Shown here: one piece after another, positions 17,968-25,404 of the stretch
Layout of the letters: every line of letters starts with the position of its first letter
How positions within the stretch are numbered: the stretch's first letter is position 1
Source of the DNA: an uncultured Lachnospiraceae bacterium
Lineage (GTDB): Bacteria > Bacillota > Clostridia > Lachnospirales > Lachnospiraceae
DNA length: 64,000 nucleotides
Direction: 5' to 3'
Assembly (NCBI GenBank): GCA_910589075.1
Contig: CAJUSK010000005.1
Span: forward strand, 124,001-188,000
The notes under the pieces: generated by a model
The model's database searches: none
The model's input: only the letters and a program-made list of their open reading frames with translations
What the model was told of the DNA's origin: nothing
Made by a program: the position numbers and the translations under genes

Positions 17968-19259
17968 TGACCAAATATGGCAGAGAAGAAGTCCATACAG
18001 TGAACGGAAAGGCGGGAACCGGGAACACAGCAAACGGCGGCAGGCTGTTGATCTTAAAGCGGGAAGGGAAAATCCTGACGCTTTTGTATTCTGACAACAA
18101 TCGTCTGTTGCGGGCTGATGCCTGGGAGCCGGAGACATCTGTACTGGACAATATCTATATAGGCAAAGTAAAACATGTCGTCAGAAACATTGATGCGGCT
18201 TTTGTGGAATTTGCGCCGGATATGCTCTGTTTTCTTCCATTGAAAGGATGTAAAAACCCCATTCTTACCAACCGGGTATATGACGGACGCATTCTGGCGG
18301 AAGATGAGATCCTGTTGCAGATTGTTACGGAAAAACAGAAAGCCAAAGAAGCCAGTGCCAGTGCCAGTCTTTCCTTTGCAGGAAAATATCTTGTACTTAC
18401 AACCGGCAGACTTCAGATGGGTTATTCATCCCGCCTGCCGGAAGAACTGAAAGAACGCTTAAAAAACTGGATTCACGAAAATCCTCTTTTTGCAGATGCA
18501 GGCAGAGAATATGGCATTATTTTCCGCACCAATGTAAAGGAACTGTGGGAAGATTTTTCCCCATTGGAAAAAGAATTGCAGGCGCTGCGGGAAGAGGCGG
18601 AGGAACTGTTAAAGAAAGCGCCTCACCGCACCTGTTTCAGTCTCTTGAAAAAAGCGCCTGAAGCCTATCTGAAAAATCTCCAGGATTATGACAGTACGGC
18701 CTATGATAAAATTCTGACAGATGATCCGTCCGTGTATGAGACAGTCAGCATCTATTTGAAACAGAATCAGCCTTCAGATATAGAAAAACTGTTTTTTTAT
18801 GAAGATGAACTTCTTTCCCTGAGCAGGCTTTACAGTGTGGAGGCCCGGCTTTCAGAGGCCCTTGAACGCAGGGTTTGGCTGAAATCAGGCGGCTATCTGG
18901 TGTTTGACCGGACAGAGGCGTTGACTTGTATAGACGTAAACTCCGGAAAATATGTGGGAAAGAAGAATGCAGAGGAAACATATTTTGAAATCAATATGGA
19001 AGCGGCGCGGGAAATCGGCCGTCAGCTTTTGCTCCGGAATATTTCCGGGATAATTATCATTGATTTTATCAATATGCAGACCGAAGAACGCAGAAGGCTG
19101 TTGATGGAGGCTTTGCGCAGCATTGTGTCCGGGGATCCGATGAAAACGGTTGTTGTGGATATGACACCACTGGGCCTGGTGGAAGTCACACGGAAAAAAG
19201 AAAAAAAATCTTTATGGGAACAGCTTCATACAGCAGGTAAAATGGGGGATCAGCAATGA
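17967..19259 (+). CDS. rng: RNase E/G-family ribonuclease without zinc-link
   Basis: 430 residues. An S1-like RNA-binding domain (about 40-120: NIYIGKVKHVVRNIDAAFVEF) is followed by the RNase H-like catalytic core. Two metal-binding aspartates are visible: Asp323 in CIDVNSGK and Asp366 in IIIIDFINM. Their 43-residue spacing equals that of Asp303/Asp346 in E. coli RNase E. The second motif reads DFIN where E. coli has DFID. The protein ends soon after LVEVTRKKEKKS and lacks the CPxCxG zinc-link that joins two chains in E. coli RNase E/G, so assembly may differ. It may process rRNA or decay mRNA 5' ends. A TTG three bases upstream is an alternative start. Confidence 0.9.
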   Translation: MTKYGREEVHTVNGKAGTGNTANGGRLLILKREGKILTLLYSDNNRLLRADAWEPETSVLDNIYIGKVKHVVRNIDAAFVEFAPDMLCFLPLKGCKNPILTNRVYDGRILAEDEILLQIVTEKQKAKEASASASLSFAGKYLVLTTGRLQMGYSSRLPEELKERLKNWIHENPLFADAGREYGIIFRTNVKELWEDFSPLEKELQALREEAEELLKKAPHRTCFSLLKKAPEAYLKNLQDYDSTAYDKILTDDPSVYETVSIYLKQNQPSDIEKLFFYEDELLSLSRLYSVEARLSEALERRVWLKSGGYLVFDRTEALTCIDVNSGKYVGKKNAEETYFEINMEAAREIGRQLLLRNISGIIIIDFINMQTEERRRLLMEALRSIVSGDPMKTVVVDMTPLGLVEVTRKKEKKSLWEQLHTAGKMGDQQ

Positions 19260-19807
19260 AATTTATCAAACTGGAAAAAGTAAAAGACGGAAAATATTTA
19301 AAAAACTATGAAATTACGTATTTAAACAAGGCAGGAAAAGAGAAAAAGTATGAAATTGTCAGTCGTAAAGAACTGCGGGAGGCAGCGGACATTGGCCGGG
19401 CTGCCAGCGGTATTTCCATTGTGGCGTTTCATGACGGAAAACTGTTGTTGCTCAGGGAGTTTCGCATGAGCGTCAATAAAACCATATTCAATCTGTGTGC
19501 CGGTATGATAGAAGAGGGGGAGACGGTTGAAGAATGTATCAGCCGGGAATTGTATGAAGAGACAGGGCTTTCCGTAAAGCGGATACGGACGATTCTGCCT
19601 CCTTCCTATGCGGCGGTGGGTATTTCGGATACGAAAACCTATATTGCCATTGTGGACGCTGAGGGGGAGTTCTCAGACCATACTTCAGACAATGAAATGA
19701 TCCAGGCCCAGTTCTATACGAAGGAAGAGGTGGAAAAACTGCTGGAAACGGAAGAATTCAGTTCCCGTTCCCAGATTATTGCTTATTTTTTCGTACAGGG
19801 ATTCTGA
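19256..19807 (+). CDS. NUDIX hydrolase, ADP-ribose pyrophosphatase-like
   Basis: 183 residues. A complete NUDIX box (GX5EX7REUXEEXGU) is seen as GMIEEGETVEECISRELYEETGL, here with G-x5-E, x7, then RELYEE and TGL. The N-terminal strands and the REFRMSVNKTIFNL stretch resemble ADP-ribose pyrophosphatases, so a nucleoside diphosphate derivative is the likely substrate. It overlaps the rng stop by four bases (ATGA). The rplU promoter begins just past its end, making it the last gene of the upstream transcription unit. Confidence 0.87.
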   Translation: MKFIKLEKVKDGKYLKNYEITYLNKAGKEKKYEIVSRKELREAADIGRAASGISIVAFHDGKLLLLREFRMSVNKTIFNLCAGMIEEGETVEECISRELYEETGLSVKRIRTILPPSYAAVGISDTKTYIAIVDAEGEFSDHTSDNEMIQAQFYTKEEVEKLLETEEFSSRSQIIAYFFVQGF

Positions 19808-19814
19808 TAAATAC

Positions 19815-19843
19815 TTGACAAACAGAGTTCTATATGTTAGCAT
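19815..19843 (+). promoter_or_regulatory. Sigma-A promoter of the rplU operon
   Basis: TTGACA (19815-19820) and TAGCAT (19838-19843) are 17 bases apart. A TG one base before the -10 box gives an extended -10. It lies eight bases after the NUDIX stop and would drive rplU-prp-rpmA and, by readthrough, the genes beyond. Confidence 0.8.
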
Positions 19844-19849
19844 GTGTGA

Positions 19850-19932
19850 GTATGCCGCATGGCGAGGTATAAGCCTGTTTGAAATAGAGACAGCACCGAA
19901 ACCAGCGAGTAAAGATAACAGGGAGGTGCCCT
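19850..19932 (+). ncRNA. Probable ribosomal protein L21 leader RNA
   Basis: The transcript between the promoter and rplU is about 80 bases and contains a short helix CTGT...ACAG around 19876-19894, followed by an A/G-rich single-stranded stretch and the GGGAGG ribosome site. Firmicutes carry a conserved structured leader in front of rplU that is thought to bind L21 and repress translation. The position fits exactly; the secondary structure was judged only by eye. Confidence 0.5.
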
Positions 19933-20241
19933 ATGTACGCGATTATTGCAACCGGTGGAAAACAGTATAAGGTTTCCGAAGGCGATGTTATCCGTGTGGA
20001 AAAACTGGATGCAGAGGACGGTGCTGCCGTTACTTTTGATCAGGTTCTTGCCGTAAGCGGTGACGACAGCTTAAAGGTCGGTTCTGACGCCGCTTCCGCT
20101 TCTGTAACAGCAACTGTTATGAAGCAGGGAAAAAGCAAGAAAGTCATTGTATACAAATACAAGAGAAAAACCGGCTATCATAAGAAAAACGGCCACAGAC
20201 AAGCATACACACAGGTGAAAATCGAAAAAATCAATGCTTAA
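19933..20241 (+). CDS. rplU: 50S ribosomal protein L21
   Basis: 102 residues, the standard length. The sequence opens MYAIIATGGKQYKVSEGDVIRVEKL and carries the L21 signature KYKRKTGYHKKNGHRQAYTQVKI near the C-terminus, shown here by its core KTGYHKKNGHRQ. L21 binds 23S rRNA during early 50S assembly. A strong ribosome site GGGAGG precedes the start. It is the first gene of the conserved rplU-prp-rpmA trio. Confidence 0.97.
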   Translation: MYAIIATGGKQYKVSEGDVIRVEKLDAEDGAAVTFDQVLAVSGDDSLKVGSDAASASVTATVMKQGKSKKVIVYKYKRKTGYHKKNGHRQAYTQVKIEKINA

Positions 20242-20262
20242 CTGTGAGAGCCGGGAAATCGT

Positions 20263-20586
20263 ATGATCACTATAACCGTATTTCGGTCCGCTGCCGGAGT
20301 TTATAAGGGTTTTGTCTGTGAGGGACATGCAGGCTATGCCAACAGGGGAAAGGATATTGTATGTGCATCAGTTTCCACACTGGTGATCAATACAATCAAT
20401 TCCATTGAGGCGTTCTGTCATCAGGCTTTTGAATGTGCAGAAGAGAAAGACAGTATACGTCTGGAACTTACGGCCAGTCCCACAAAAGAGACAACGCTTT
20501 TACTGGACTCTATGGTTTTCGGATTACAGGCAATAGAACAGGAATATCAAGAACGGTATTTAAAAGTAGAATGCAGGGAGGTGTAG
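20263..20586 (+). CDS. prp: Ribosomal-processing cysteine protease Prp
   Basis: 107 residues. Prp removes the N-terminal extension of L27 before it enters the ribosome. The catalytic His and Cys lie in GHAGYANRGKDIVCASVS (His21 and Cys33 approximately). The gene lies between rplU and rpmA as in other Firmicutes, and the expected substrate sequence is present on the L27 encoded four bases downstream. Confidence 0.94.
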   Translation: MITITVFRSAAGVYKGFVCEGHAGYANRGKDIVCASVSTLVINTINSIEAFCHQAFECAEEKDSIRLELTASPTKETTLLLDSMVFGLQAIEQEYQERYLKVECREV

Positions 20587-20590
20587 ACCC

Positions 20591-20875
20591 ATGTTAAAGA
20601 TGAACCTTCAATATTTTGCCCATAAAAAGGGAGTCGGCTCTACCAAGAACGGCAGAGATTCCGAATCCAAAAGGCTGGGCGCCAAAAGGGCTGACGGACA
20701 ATTCGTAAAGGCAGGAAATATTCTGTTCAGACAGCGCGGTACTAAGATTCATCCTGGTATCAACGTAGGCCGGGGCGGAGATGATACATTATTCGCACTG
20801 GTAGATGGTGTTCTGAGATTTGAGAGAAAGGGAAGAGACAGAAAGCAGGCTTCCGTTTATCCTGTAGAACAATAA
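20591..20875 (+). CDS. rpmA: 50S ribosomal protein L27, cleavable N-terminus
   Basis: 94 residues. The N-terminus MLKMNLQYFAHKKGVG contains the Firmicutes-type extension; by analogy with S. aureus, Prp cuts after the Phe-Ala pair so that mature L27 begins with HKKG near the peptidyl transferase centre. The rest (GSTKNGRDSESKRLGAKRADGQ, IHPGINVGRGGDDTLFA) is typical L27. The ribosome site GGGAGG overlaps the end of prp. A terminator follows. Confidence 0.97.
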   Translation: MLKMNLQYFAHKKGVGSTKNGRDSESKRLGAKRADGQFVKAGNILFRQRGTKIHPGINVGRGGDDTLFALVDGVLRFERKGRDRKQASVYPVEQ

Positions 20876-20888
20876 TACGAATGATTTC

Positions 20889-20921
20889 AGGCTTCAAACA
20901 ACATATGTTTGGAGCCTTTTT
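20889..20921 (+). terminator. Terminator between rpmA and obg
   Basis: An 11-bp stem with one G-U pair (20889-20899 with 20907-20917) and a seven-base loop is followed by TTTT. It begins 14 bases after the rpmA stop. No clear separate promoter for obg is seen in the following 40 bases, so partial readthrough is likely. Confidence 0.85.
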
Positions 20922-20960
20922 GACATTATGTGAATGTAAAAAGAAAGCAGTGGAGATGGT

Positions 20961-22253
20961 ATGTTTGCAGACAGAGCGAAAATATATGTAAGAAGCGGAA
21001 AAGGCGGAGATGGACATGTTTCCTTCCGCAGAGAAAAATATGTTCCCAACGGCGGTCCGGACGGCGGAGACGGCGGCAGGGGCGGCGATGTAATATTTGT
21101 TGTGGATGAAGGCCTGAATACGCTGACAGATTTTCGTCATGTCCGGAAATATAAGGCAATGGACGGAAAAGATGGCGGGAAACGTAACTGCCGTGGCAAA
21201 GACGGTGAGGATATCATACTTCGCGTGCCTGCAGGAACAGTCATCAGAGAAGCGGAAAGCGGCAAAGTCATTGCGGACATGTCCGGTGATAATACAAGGT
21301 ATGTATTGTTAAGAGGCGGAAAAGGCGGAAATGGAAATCAGCATTATGCCACATCTACCATGCAGGCTCCCAAATATGCCCAGCCAGGTCAACCGGCCCA
21401 GGAATTGGAACTGCAACTGGAGCTGAAAGTCATTGCAGATGTGGGACTGGTAGGGTTTCCCAATGTGGGGAAATCTACTCTGTTGTCCAGAGTAACCAAC
21501 GCCCGTCCTAAAATTGCAAATTATCATTTCACAACGTTGAGTCCCAATCTGGGTGTTGTGGATCTGGAAGATGCAAAAGGTTTTGTGATAGCCGATATTC
21601 CGGGGCTGATCGAAGGGGCCTGCGAAGGCGTAGGGCTGGGCCATGAATTTCTACGCCATATTGAGCGGACAAAACTGATTATCCATATGGTGGATGCTGC
21701 ATCTACAGAAGGAAGAGATCCCATTGAGGATATCCATGCCATTAACAGGGAACTGGAACAGTACAACGGGGAACTGGCAAAACGACCACAAATTATAGCA
21801 GCCAATAAGATTGACGCCATTGCGGAGGATAACAGAGAATCGGTGGATGCGATCCGGGCAGCATTTGAACCCAAAGGCATTCGTGTATTTCCGATTTCCG
21901 CAGTCAGTGGACAGGGTATGCAGGAACTTTTGTATTGTGTAAGTCAAATGCTGAGTGAAATGGATGATAAACCAACTGTATTTGAACAGGAATATTTCCC
22001 GGAGATGGAATTGACATCCGCACAGAATGAACCTTTTTCTGTACTTTATGATGAAGAAAGCCAGGAATATGTAATCGAAGGTCCCCGAATAGAGAAAATG
22101 CTGGGGTATACAAATCTGGAGAGTGAAAAAGGATTTGTATTTTTTCAGAAGTTTCTGAAAGATAACGGTATCTTGGAACAGCTTGAAACACTGGGGATAC
22201 AGGAAGGCGATACGGTACGGATGTACGGGCTTTCTTTCGATTACTATAAATAG
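20961..22253 (+). CDS. obgE: Obg GTPase (ribosome assembly, stress)
   Basis: 430 residues. Domains in order: glycine-rich Obg fold (1-158, with GKGGDGHVSFRREKYVPNGGPDGGDGG), the GTPase domain (159-~335: G1 GFPNVGKST, G2/switch FTTLSPNLGVV, G3 DIPGLIEGA, G4 NKID), and the C-terminal OCT domain of Gram-positive Obg. It binds the 50S subunit late in assembly and links growth to ppGpp. Its position behind L21/L27 is nearly universal. The start follows a GGAG ribosome site. Confidence 0.96.
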   Translation: MFADRAKIYVRSGKGGDGHVSFRREKYVPNGGPDGGDGGRGGDVIFVVDEGLNTLTDFRHVRKYKAMDGKDGGKRNCRGKDGEDIILRVPAGTVIREAESGKVIADMSGDNTRYVLLRGGKGGNGNQHYATSTMQAPKYAQPGQPAQELELQLELKVIADVGLVGFPNVGKSTLLSRVTNARPKIANYHFTTLSPNLGVVDLEDAKGFVIADIPGLIEGACEGVGLGHEFLRHIERTKLIIHMVDAASTEGRDPIEDIHAINRELEQYNGELAKRPQIIAANKIDAIAEDNRESVDAIRAAFEPKGIRVFPISAVSGQGMQELLYCVSQMLSEMDDKPTVFEQEYFPEMELTSAQNEPFSVLYDEESQEYVIEGPRIEKMLGYTNLESEKGFVFFQKFLKDNGILEQLETLGIQEGDTVRMYGLSFDYYK

Positions 22254-22263
22254 GAGAAGAACT

Positions 22264-22560
22264 ATGAAATTGACAAGTAAACAGCGGGCATATCTGAAGG
22301 GACTGGCCAGTACACTGAATCCTGTTTTTCAGATTGGGAAAGCCAGTCTGACGCCGGAAGTAACACAGGCAGTGGAAGAGGGGTTTCACACAAGGGAACT
22401 GGTTAAAATTACCGTATTAAAAAATTGTGTGGATGATCCGAGAGAAATCGCTTCCATGTTGGCAGAACGGACGCATGCCACTGTTGTTCAGGTAATTGGG
22501 AAAAAAATTGTTCTTTACAGGCAGGATAAGGACAATCCCAAAATCCTCCTTCCGTTGTAA
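22264..22560 (+). CDS. yhbY: YhbY-type CRM-domain RNA-binding protein
   Basis: 98 residues, one CRM domain. MKLTSKQRAYLKGLASTLNPVFQIGKASLTPEV and the GxxG loop region identify YhbY, which associates with pre-50S particles. The ATG at 22264 follows TAGGAGAAG; the frame opens 81 bases earlier inside obg without a ribosome site. It lies between obg and nadD, the usual Firmicutes order. Confidence 0.93.
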   Translation: MKLTSKQRAYLKGLASTLNPVFQIGKASLTPEVTQAVEEGFHTRELVKITVLKNCVDDPREIASMLAERTHATVVQVIGKKIVLYRQDKDNPKILLPL

Positions 22561-22571
22561 CGGATACTGCT

Positions 22572-23189
22572 ATGAAACAGAATCATTGCAAAAAAACAGG
22601 GATTTTTGGTGGGACTTTTAATCCGATTCATTGCGGGCATCTCCATTTGGCGGAAAAAGCGCTGCAGACAGCCGGATTGGATGAGATTTTGTTTGTTCCC
22701 AGTGGTATTTCTTATATGAAAGACCAGAAAGAGATTCTCCCGGCCAGGGAACGACTGGAAATGGTGAGGCTTGCGATTCAGGAATACCCTGCATTTATGG
22801 TGTCTTCCATAGAAACAGACAAACAGAGTAATTCCTATTCTCATGAAACAATCCGGGCGTTGCAGGAAGCGCAGCCAGATACAGAGTATTTTTTCCTGAC
22901 AGGCGCCGATACCATATTTTCCATGGAAGACTGGAAAGATCCGGTCAGTATTTTCCGTTCTGTGACGATCCTGGCTGCATGTCGTCCGGGCGTATCCCAG
23001 GACGGTCTGAAAAAACAAATTTCCTATCTGCATAATCAATATCAGGCAGATATTCGGTTGATATCTGCAGATTATGTAGATATTTCTTCTTCTGAAATAA
23101 GAAAAGCAATAAAAAGCGGAAAATCCATACGCGGACTGGTTCCCCAAATTGTAGAAGGGTATATCCTGAAAAATCATTTATATCATTAA
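22572..23189 (+). CDS. nadD: Nicotinate-nucleotide adenylyltransferase
   Basis: 205 residues. It adenylates nicotinate mononucleotide in NAD synthesis. The nucleotidyltransferase signature GGTFNPIHCGHLHLAEKA (GxFxPxHxGH) and the C-terminal SSSEIRKAIKSG (ISSTxIR motif) are both present, with ADTIFSMEDWK between them. No strong ribosome site precedes the ATG, which is 12 bases after the yhbY stop, so coupling is likely. Confidence 0.94.
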   Translation: MKQNHCKKTGIFGGTFNPIHCGHLHLAEKALQTAGLDEILFVPSGISYMKDQKEILPARERLEMVRLAIQEYPAFMVSSIETDKQSNSYSHETIRALQEAQPDTEYFFLTGADTIFSMEDWKDPVSIFRSVTILAACRPGVSQDGLKKQISYLHNQYQADIRLISADYVDISSSEIRKAIKSGKSIRGLVPQIVEGYILKNHLYH

Positions 23190-23235
23190 CAGATTCTGAA
23201 ACTTACGGATAGAACAAAACAGGAGTGGTAATCGT

Positions 23236-23823
23236 ATGAAATTAAAGCAGGCAGATATTGTTAAAATCCGAAGAGCAATGGAAAAGACTCTGGACCCCAA
23301 ACGCTATGAACATACGCTGGGGGTGGCATATACGGCAAGCTGTCTTGCCATGTGCCATGATGAAAATGTAAAAAATGCTGAACTGGCAGGGCTTTTGCAT
23401 GATTGTGCCAAATGTCTGGATAACTCCAAAAAAATGAAAATCTGTGCAAAACACAATATCCATATCAATAAAATAGAAGATAAAAACCCTTTTCTGCTGC
23501 ATGCCAAAGTAGGAAGTTTTCTTGCAATGGAACGCTATGGTGTCAGAGATAAGGATGTGATCAATGCGATCCTGAATCATACCACCGGCAGGCCAGGTAT
23601 GACAAAACTGGAAAAAATTATTTATATTGCGGATTATATAGAACCAAACCGTAAGCATGCTCCCAATCTGTCAGAAATACGCAAACTGGCTTTTATTGAT
23701 CTGGATCGGGCGTTGATGCGAATTTTGGAAGATACATTGTCGTATCTGGAAACGCTCAAAAGCGATATTGATCCTATGACGAAGAAAACTTATGAATATT
23801 ACAGAGAGGAAAATCATATATGA
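23236..23823 (+). CDS. yqeK: HD-domain diadenosine tetraphosphatase YqeK
   Basis: 195 residues. The HD metal residues are seen in KRYEHTLGVAYTA, GLLHDCAK, the later His in LLHAKVGS and the NHTTGRPGM stretch. YqeK splits Ap4A symmetrically to ADP in Firmicutes. It lies between nadD and rsfS as in Bacillus. The ribosome site is AGGAGTGG. Its stop overlaps the rsfS start (ATGA). Confidence 0.93.
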   Translation: MKLKQADIVKIRRAMEKTLDPKRYEHTLGVAYTASCLAMCHDENVKNAELAGLLHDCAKCLDNSKKMKICAKHNIHINKIEDKNPFLLHAKVGSFLAMERYGVRDKDVINAILNHTTGRPGMTKLEKIIYIADYIEPNRKHAPNLSEIRKLAFIDLDRALMRILEDTLSYLETLKSDIDPMTKKTYEYYREENHI

Positions 23824-24182
23824 AAACAGCAAAAGAGCTGGCTAAAATTGCAATAGATGCATTAGAAGAAAAAAAAGCGGAAGACATTCATATCATTGAT
23901 ATCAGTGATATTTCCACAATCGCTGACTATTTTATCATTGCCAACGGAACAAACAGAAGTCAGATACAGGCACTTGCTGATTATGTAGAAGAGACCCTTG
24001 GCAGAGCAGGGCTTCCTCTGAAACAGGTGGAAGGGTATGAGACTGCCAACTGGATTCTGATGGATTACAGAGATATTGTCATTCATATATTTGACAGAGA
24101 AAACAGGCTGTTTTATGATCTGGATCGTATCTGGAGAGACGGGAAGCTGATTACCCCGGAAGAGCTACAATCTTCCCGCTGA
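23820..24182 (+). CDS. rsfS: Ribosome silencing factor RsfS
   Basis: 120 residues. RsfS binds L14 on the 50S subunit and blocks joining with 30S during starvation. Family blocks: DISTIADYFIIANGTNRSQIQAL, EGYETANWILMDY and IVIHIFDRENRLFYDLDRIW. It is the last gene of the rplU-to-rsfS series and converges on lexA with a 25-base gap that contains an imperfect inverted repeat (ATTCGGTTTGTT and AACAAACGGAAT). Confidence 0.94.
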   Translation: MKTAKELAKIAIDALEEKKAEDIHIIDISDISTIADYFIIANGTNRSQIQALADYVEETLGRAGLPLKQVEGYETANWILMDYRDIVIHIFDRENRLFYDLDRIWRDGKLITPEELQSSR

Positions 24183-24207
24183 CAGTTATTCGGTTTGTTG
24201 TTATATA

Positions 24208-24828
24208 TTATGAAAACAAACGGAATACCCCATATACTTTCCCCATAATCTGACAGTCATCCACTATAATAGGCTCCATTGTGTCATTTTCCGGCTGCAG
24301 GCGGATATGCCCGTCTTCTTTATAAAAAGTCTTAACCGTGGCAGAATCATCAATCAGAGCAACTACCATATCCCCATTATATGCCGTATTGCAGGTCTGT
24401 ACGAATATCTGGTCACCGTCAAAGATGCCTGCATTGACCATGGAGTCTCCTTTAATTTTTAATACAAAAGAAGGTTCTCCTCTGGGAACCATGTCAGCGG
24501 GTACCGGAAAATAATGTGTAATATTTTCTGTTGCAAGAATGGGGATTCCTGCCGCCACAGTACCTACAACAGGCAGGCTGACGGTTTCTGTCCGTACCAT
24601 CTGAAAAGAGTCATCACAGATTTCAATAGCACGAGGCTTGGTAGGATCCCGACGGATATAACCATTCTTTTCCAGTGTTTCCAGATGAGAATGTACGGAA
24701 GAAGTTGATTTCAAATGTACTGCTTCACAAATCTCACGCACGGCAGGGGGATATCCCTTCTGAAGAATCTCACTCTTAATATATTCTAAAATTTCTGACT
24801 GCTTTGCAGTAATTTTTCCATATCCCAT
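24208..24828 (-). CDS. lexA: SOS repressor LexA
   Basis: 206 residues. An N-terminal winged helix (ILEYIKSEILQKGYPPAVREICEAVHLKSTSSVHSHL) is followed by the autoprotease domain. The cleavage site is Ala93-Gly94 (VAAGIP). The Ser129 (GDSM) and Lys166 (TVKT) dyad is spaced 37 residues apart as in E. coli LexA. GGGAGG precedes the ATG. The divergent intergenic region holds several LexA-type boxes, so autoregulation is expected. Confidence 0.96.
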   Translation of the reverse strand: MGYGKITAKQSEILEYIKSEILQKGYPPAVREICEAVHLKSTSSVHSHLETLEKNGYIRRDPTKPRAIEICDDSFQMVRTETVSLPVVGTVAAGIPILATENITHYFPVPADMVPRGEPSFVLKIKGDSMVNAGIFDGDQIFVQTCNTAYNGDMVVALIDDSATVKTFYKEDGHIRLQPENDTMEPIIVDDCQIMGKVYGVFRLFS

Positions 24829-24855
24829 ACTGTACCTCCCTTTTTTACTGTTTAT

Positions 24856-24884
24856 AGTTTACCATAGATTTTTGGAAAAAGCAA
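24856..24884 (-). promoter_or_regulatory. Probable lexA promoter
   Basis: On the minus strand TTGCTT (24879-24884) and TAAACT (24856-24861) are separated by 17 bases, with TG one base before the -10 box. The -35 box overlaps the LexA-like box at 24882-24895. Confidence 0.6.
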
Positions 24885-24980
24885 ACATATATTCCAAATA
24901 TTTGTTCGGTAATTTTTGTAAAAAGTATTGACATTCGAAAATATGTTCTGTATAATGCATGCATAAAGAACGCATGTTTG
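24882..24980. promoter_or_regulatory. Cluster of LexA operator boxes
   Basis: Four sequences resemble the Gram-positive SOS box CGAACnnnnGTTCG: 24882-24895 (CAAACATATATTCC), 24895-24908 (CAAATATTTGTTCG), 24936-24949 (CGAAAATATGTTCT) and 24967-24980 (AGAACGCATGTTTG). The third lies between the -35 and -10 boxes of the rightward promoter; the fourth is just downstream of it; the first overlaps the leftward -35. None is a perfect palindrome. Confidence 0.75.
24928..24956 (+). promoter_or_regulatory. Consensus promoter of the yneA-like gene
   Basis: TTGACA (24928-24933) and TATAAT (24951-24956) with a 17-base spacer, a perfect sigma-A consensus. A LexA-like box fills the spacer, so it should be strong but shut off until DNA damage. 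Confidence 0.9.
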
Positions 24981-24999
24981 CTTTTGTGGAGGAAAGAAA

Positions 25000-25374
25000 A
25001 TGAGTGAGAGAAGAATTCTGAGAAATCGTCTGAGAAGACAGAGAGAGCGGCGCCGGAATATTACAATCTGTATGCTTACAGCATGCATGATACTGGTATT
25101 TTCATTTTATGCCAACAGTTTTCGTTCAAGTGCCAGGGAGCATACAACACAATCCGAATATAAATATTATACCAGTATCCAAATCCGGGAAGGGGATACC
25201 TTATGGTCTATTGCCCGGACATTTATGGGGACACACTATGATTCTGAAAGCGCATATATAGAAGAACTGTGCAGAATTAATTCTCTCAGTGATGAAGAGG
25301 GAATCCGTGCCGGCAGATATCTGATCGTTCCTTATTTTAATTCTCCTGACTCCCCCAAAGCAGCAGGAGAGTAA
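25000..25374 (+). CDS. yneA: YneA-like SOS cell-division suppressor (TM + LysM)
   Basis: 124 residues. An Arg-rich cytoplasmic N-terminus (residues 1-21) precedes one membrane helix (~22-42) and an extracellular LysM domain (~58-112: QIREGDTLWSIARTF ... RAGRYLIVPYF). Size, topology and divergent position next to lexA match B. subtilis YneA, the SOS-induced protein that delays septation. The promoter is a consensus one covered by LexA boxes. The ribosome site is GGAGG. The name rests on synteny and architecture; sequence identity in this family is low. Confidence 0.82.
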   Translation: MSERRILRNRLRRQRERRRNITICMLTACMILVFSFYANSFRSSAREHTTQSEYKYYTSIQIREGDTLWSIARTFMGTHYDSESAYIEELCRINSLSDEEGIRAGRYLIVPYFNSPDSPKAAGE

Positions 25375-25404
25375 CACAGCGTCTCTGCCGGACAATCAGC
25401 ACAA

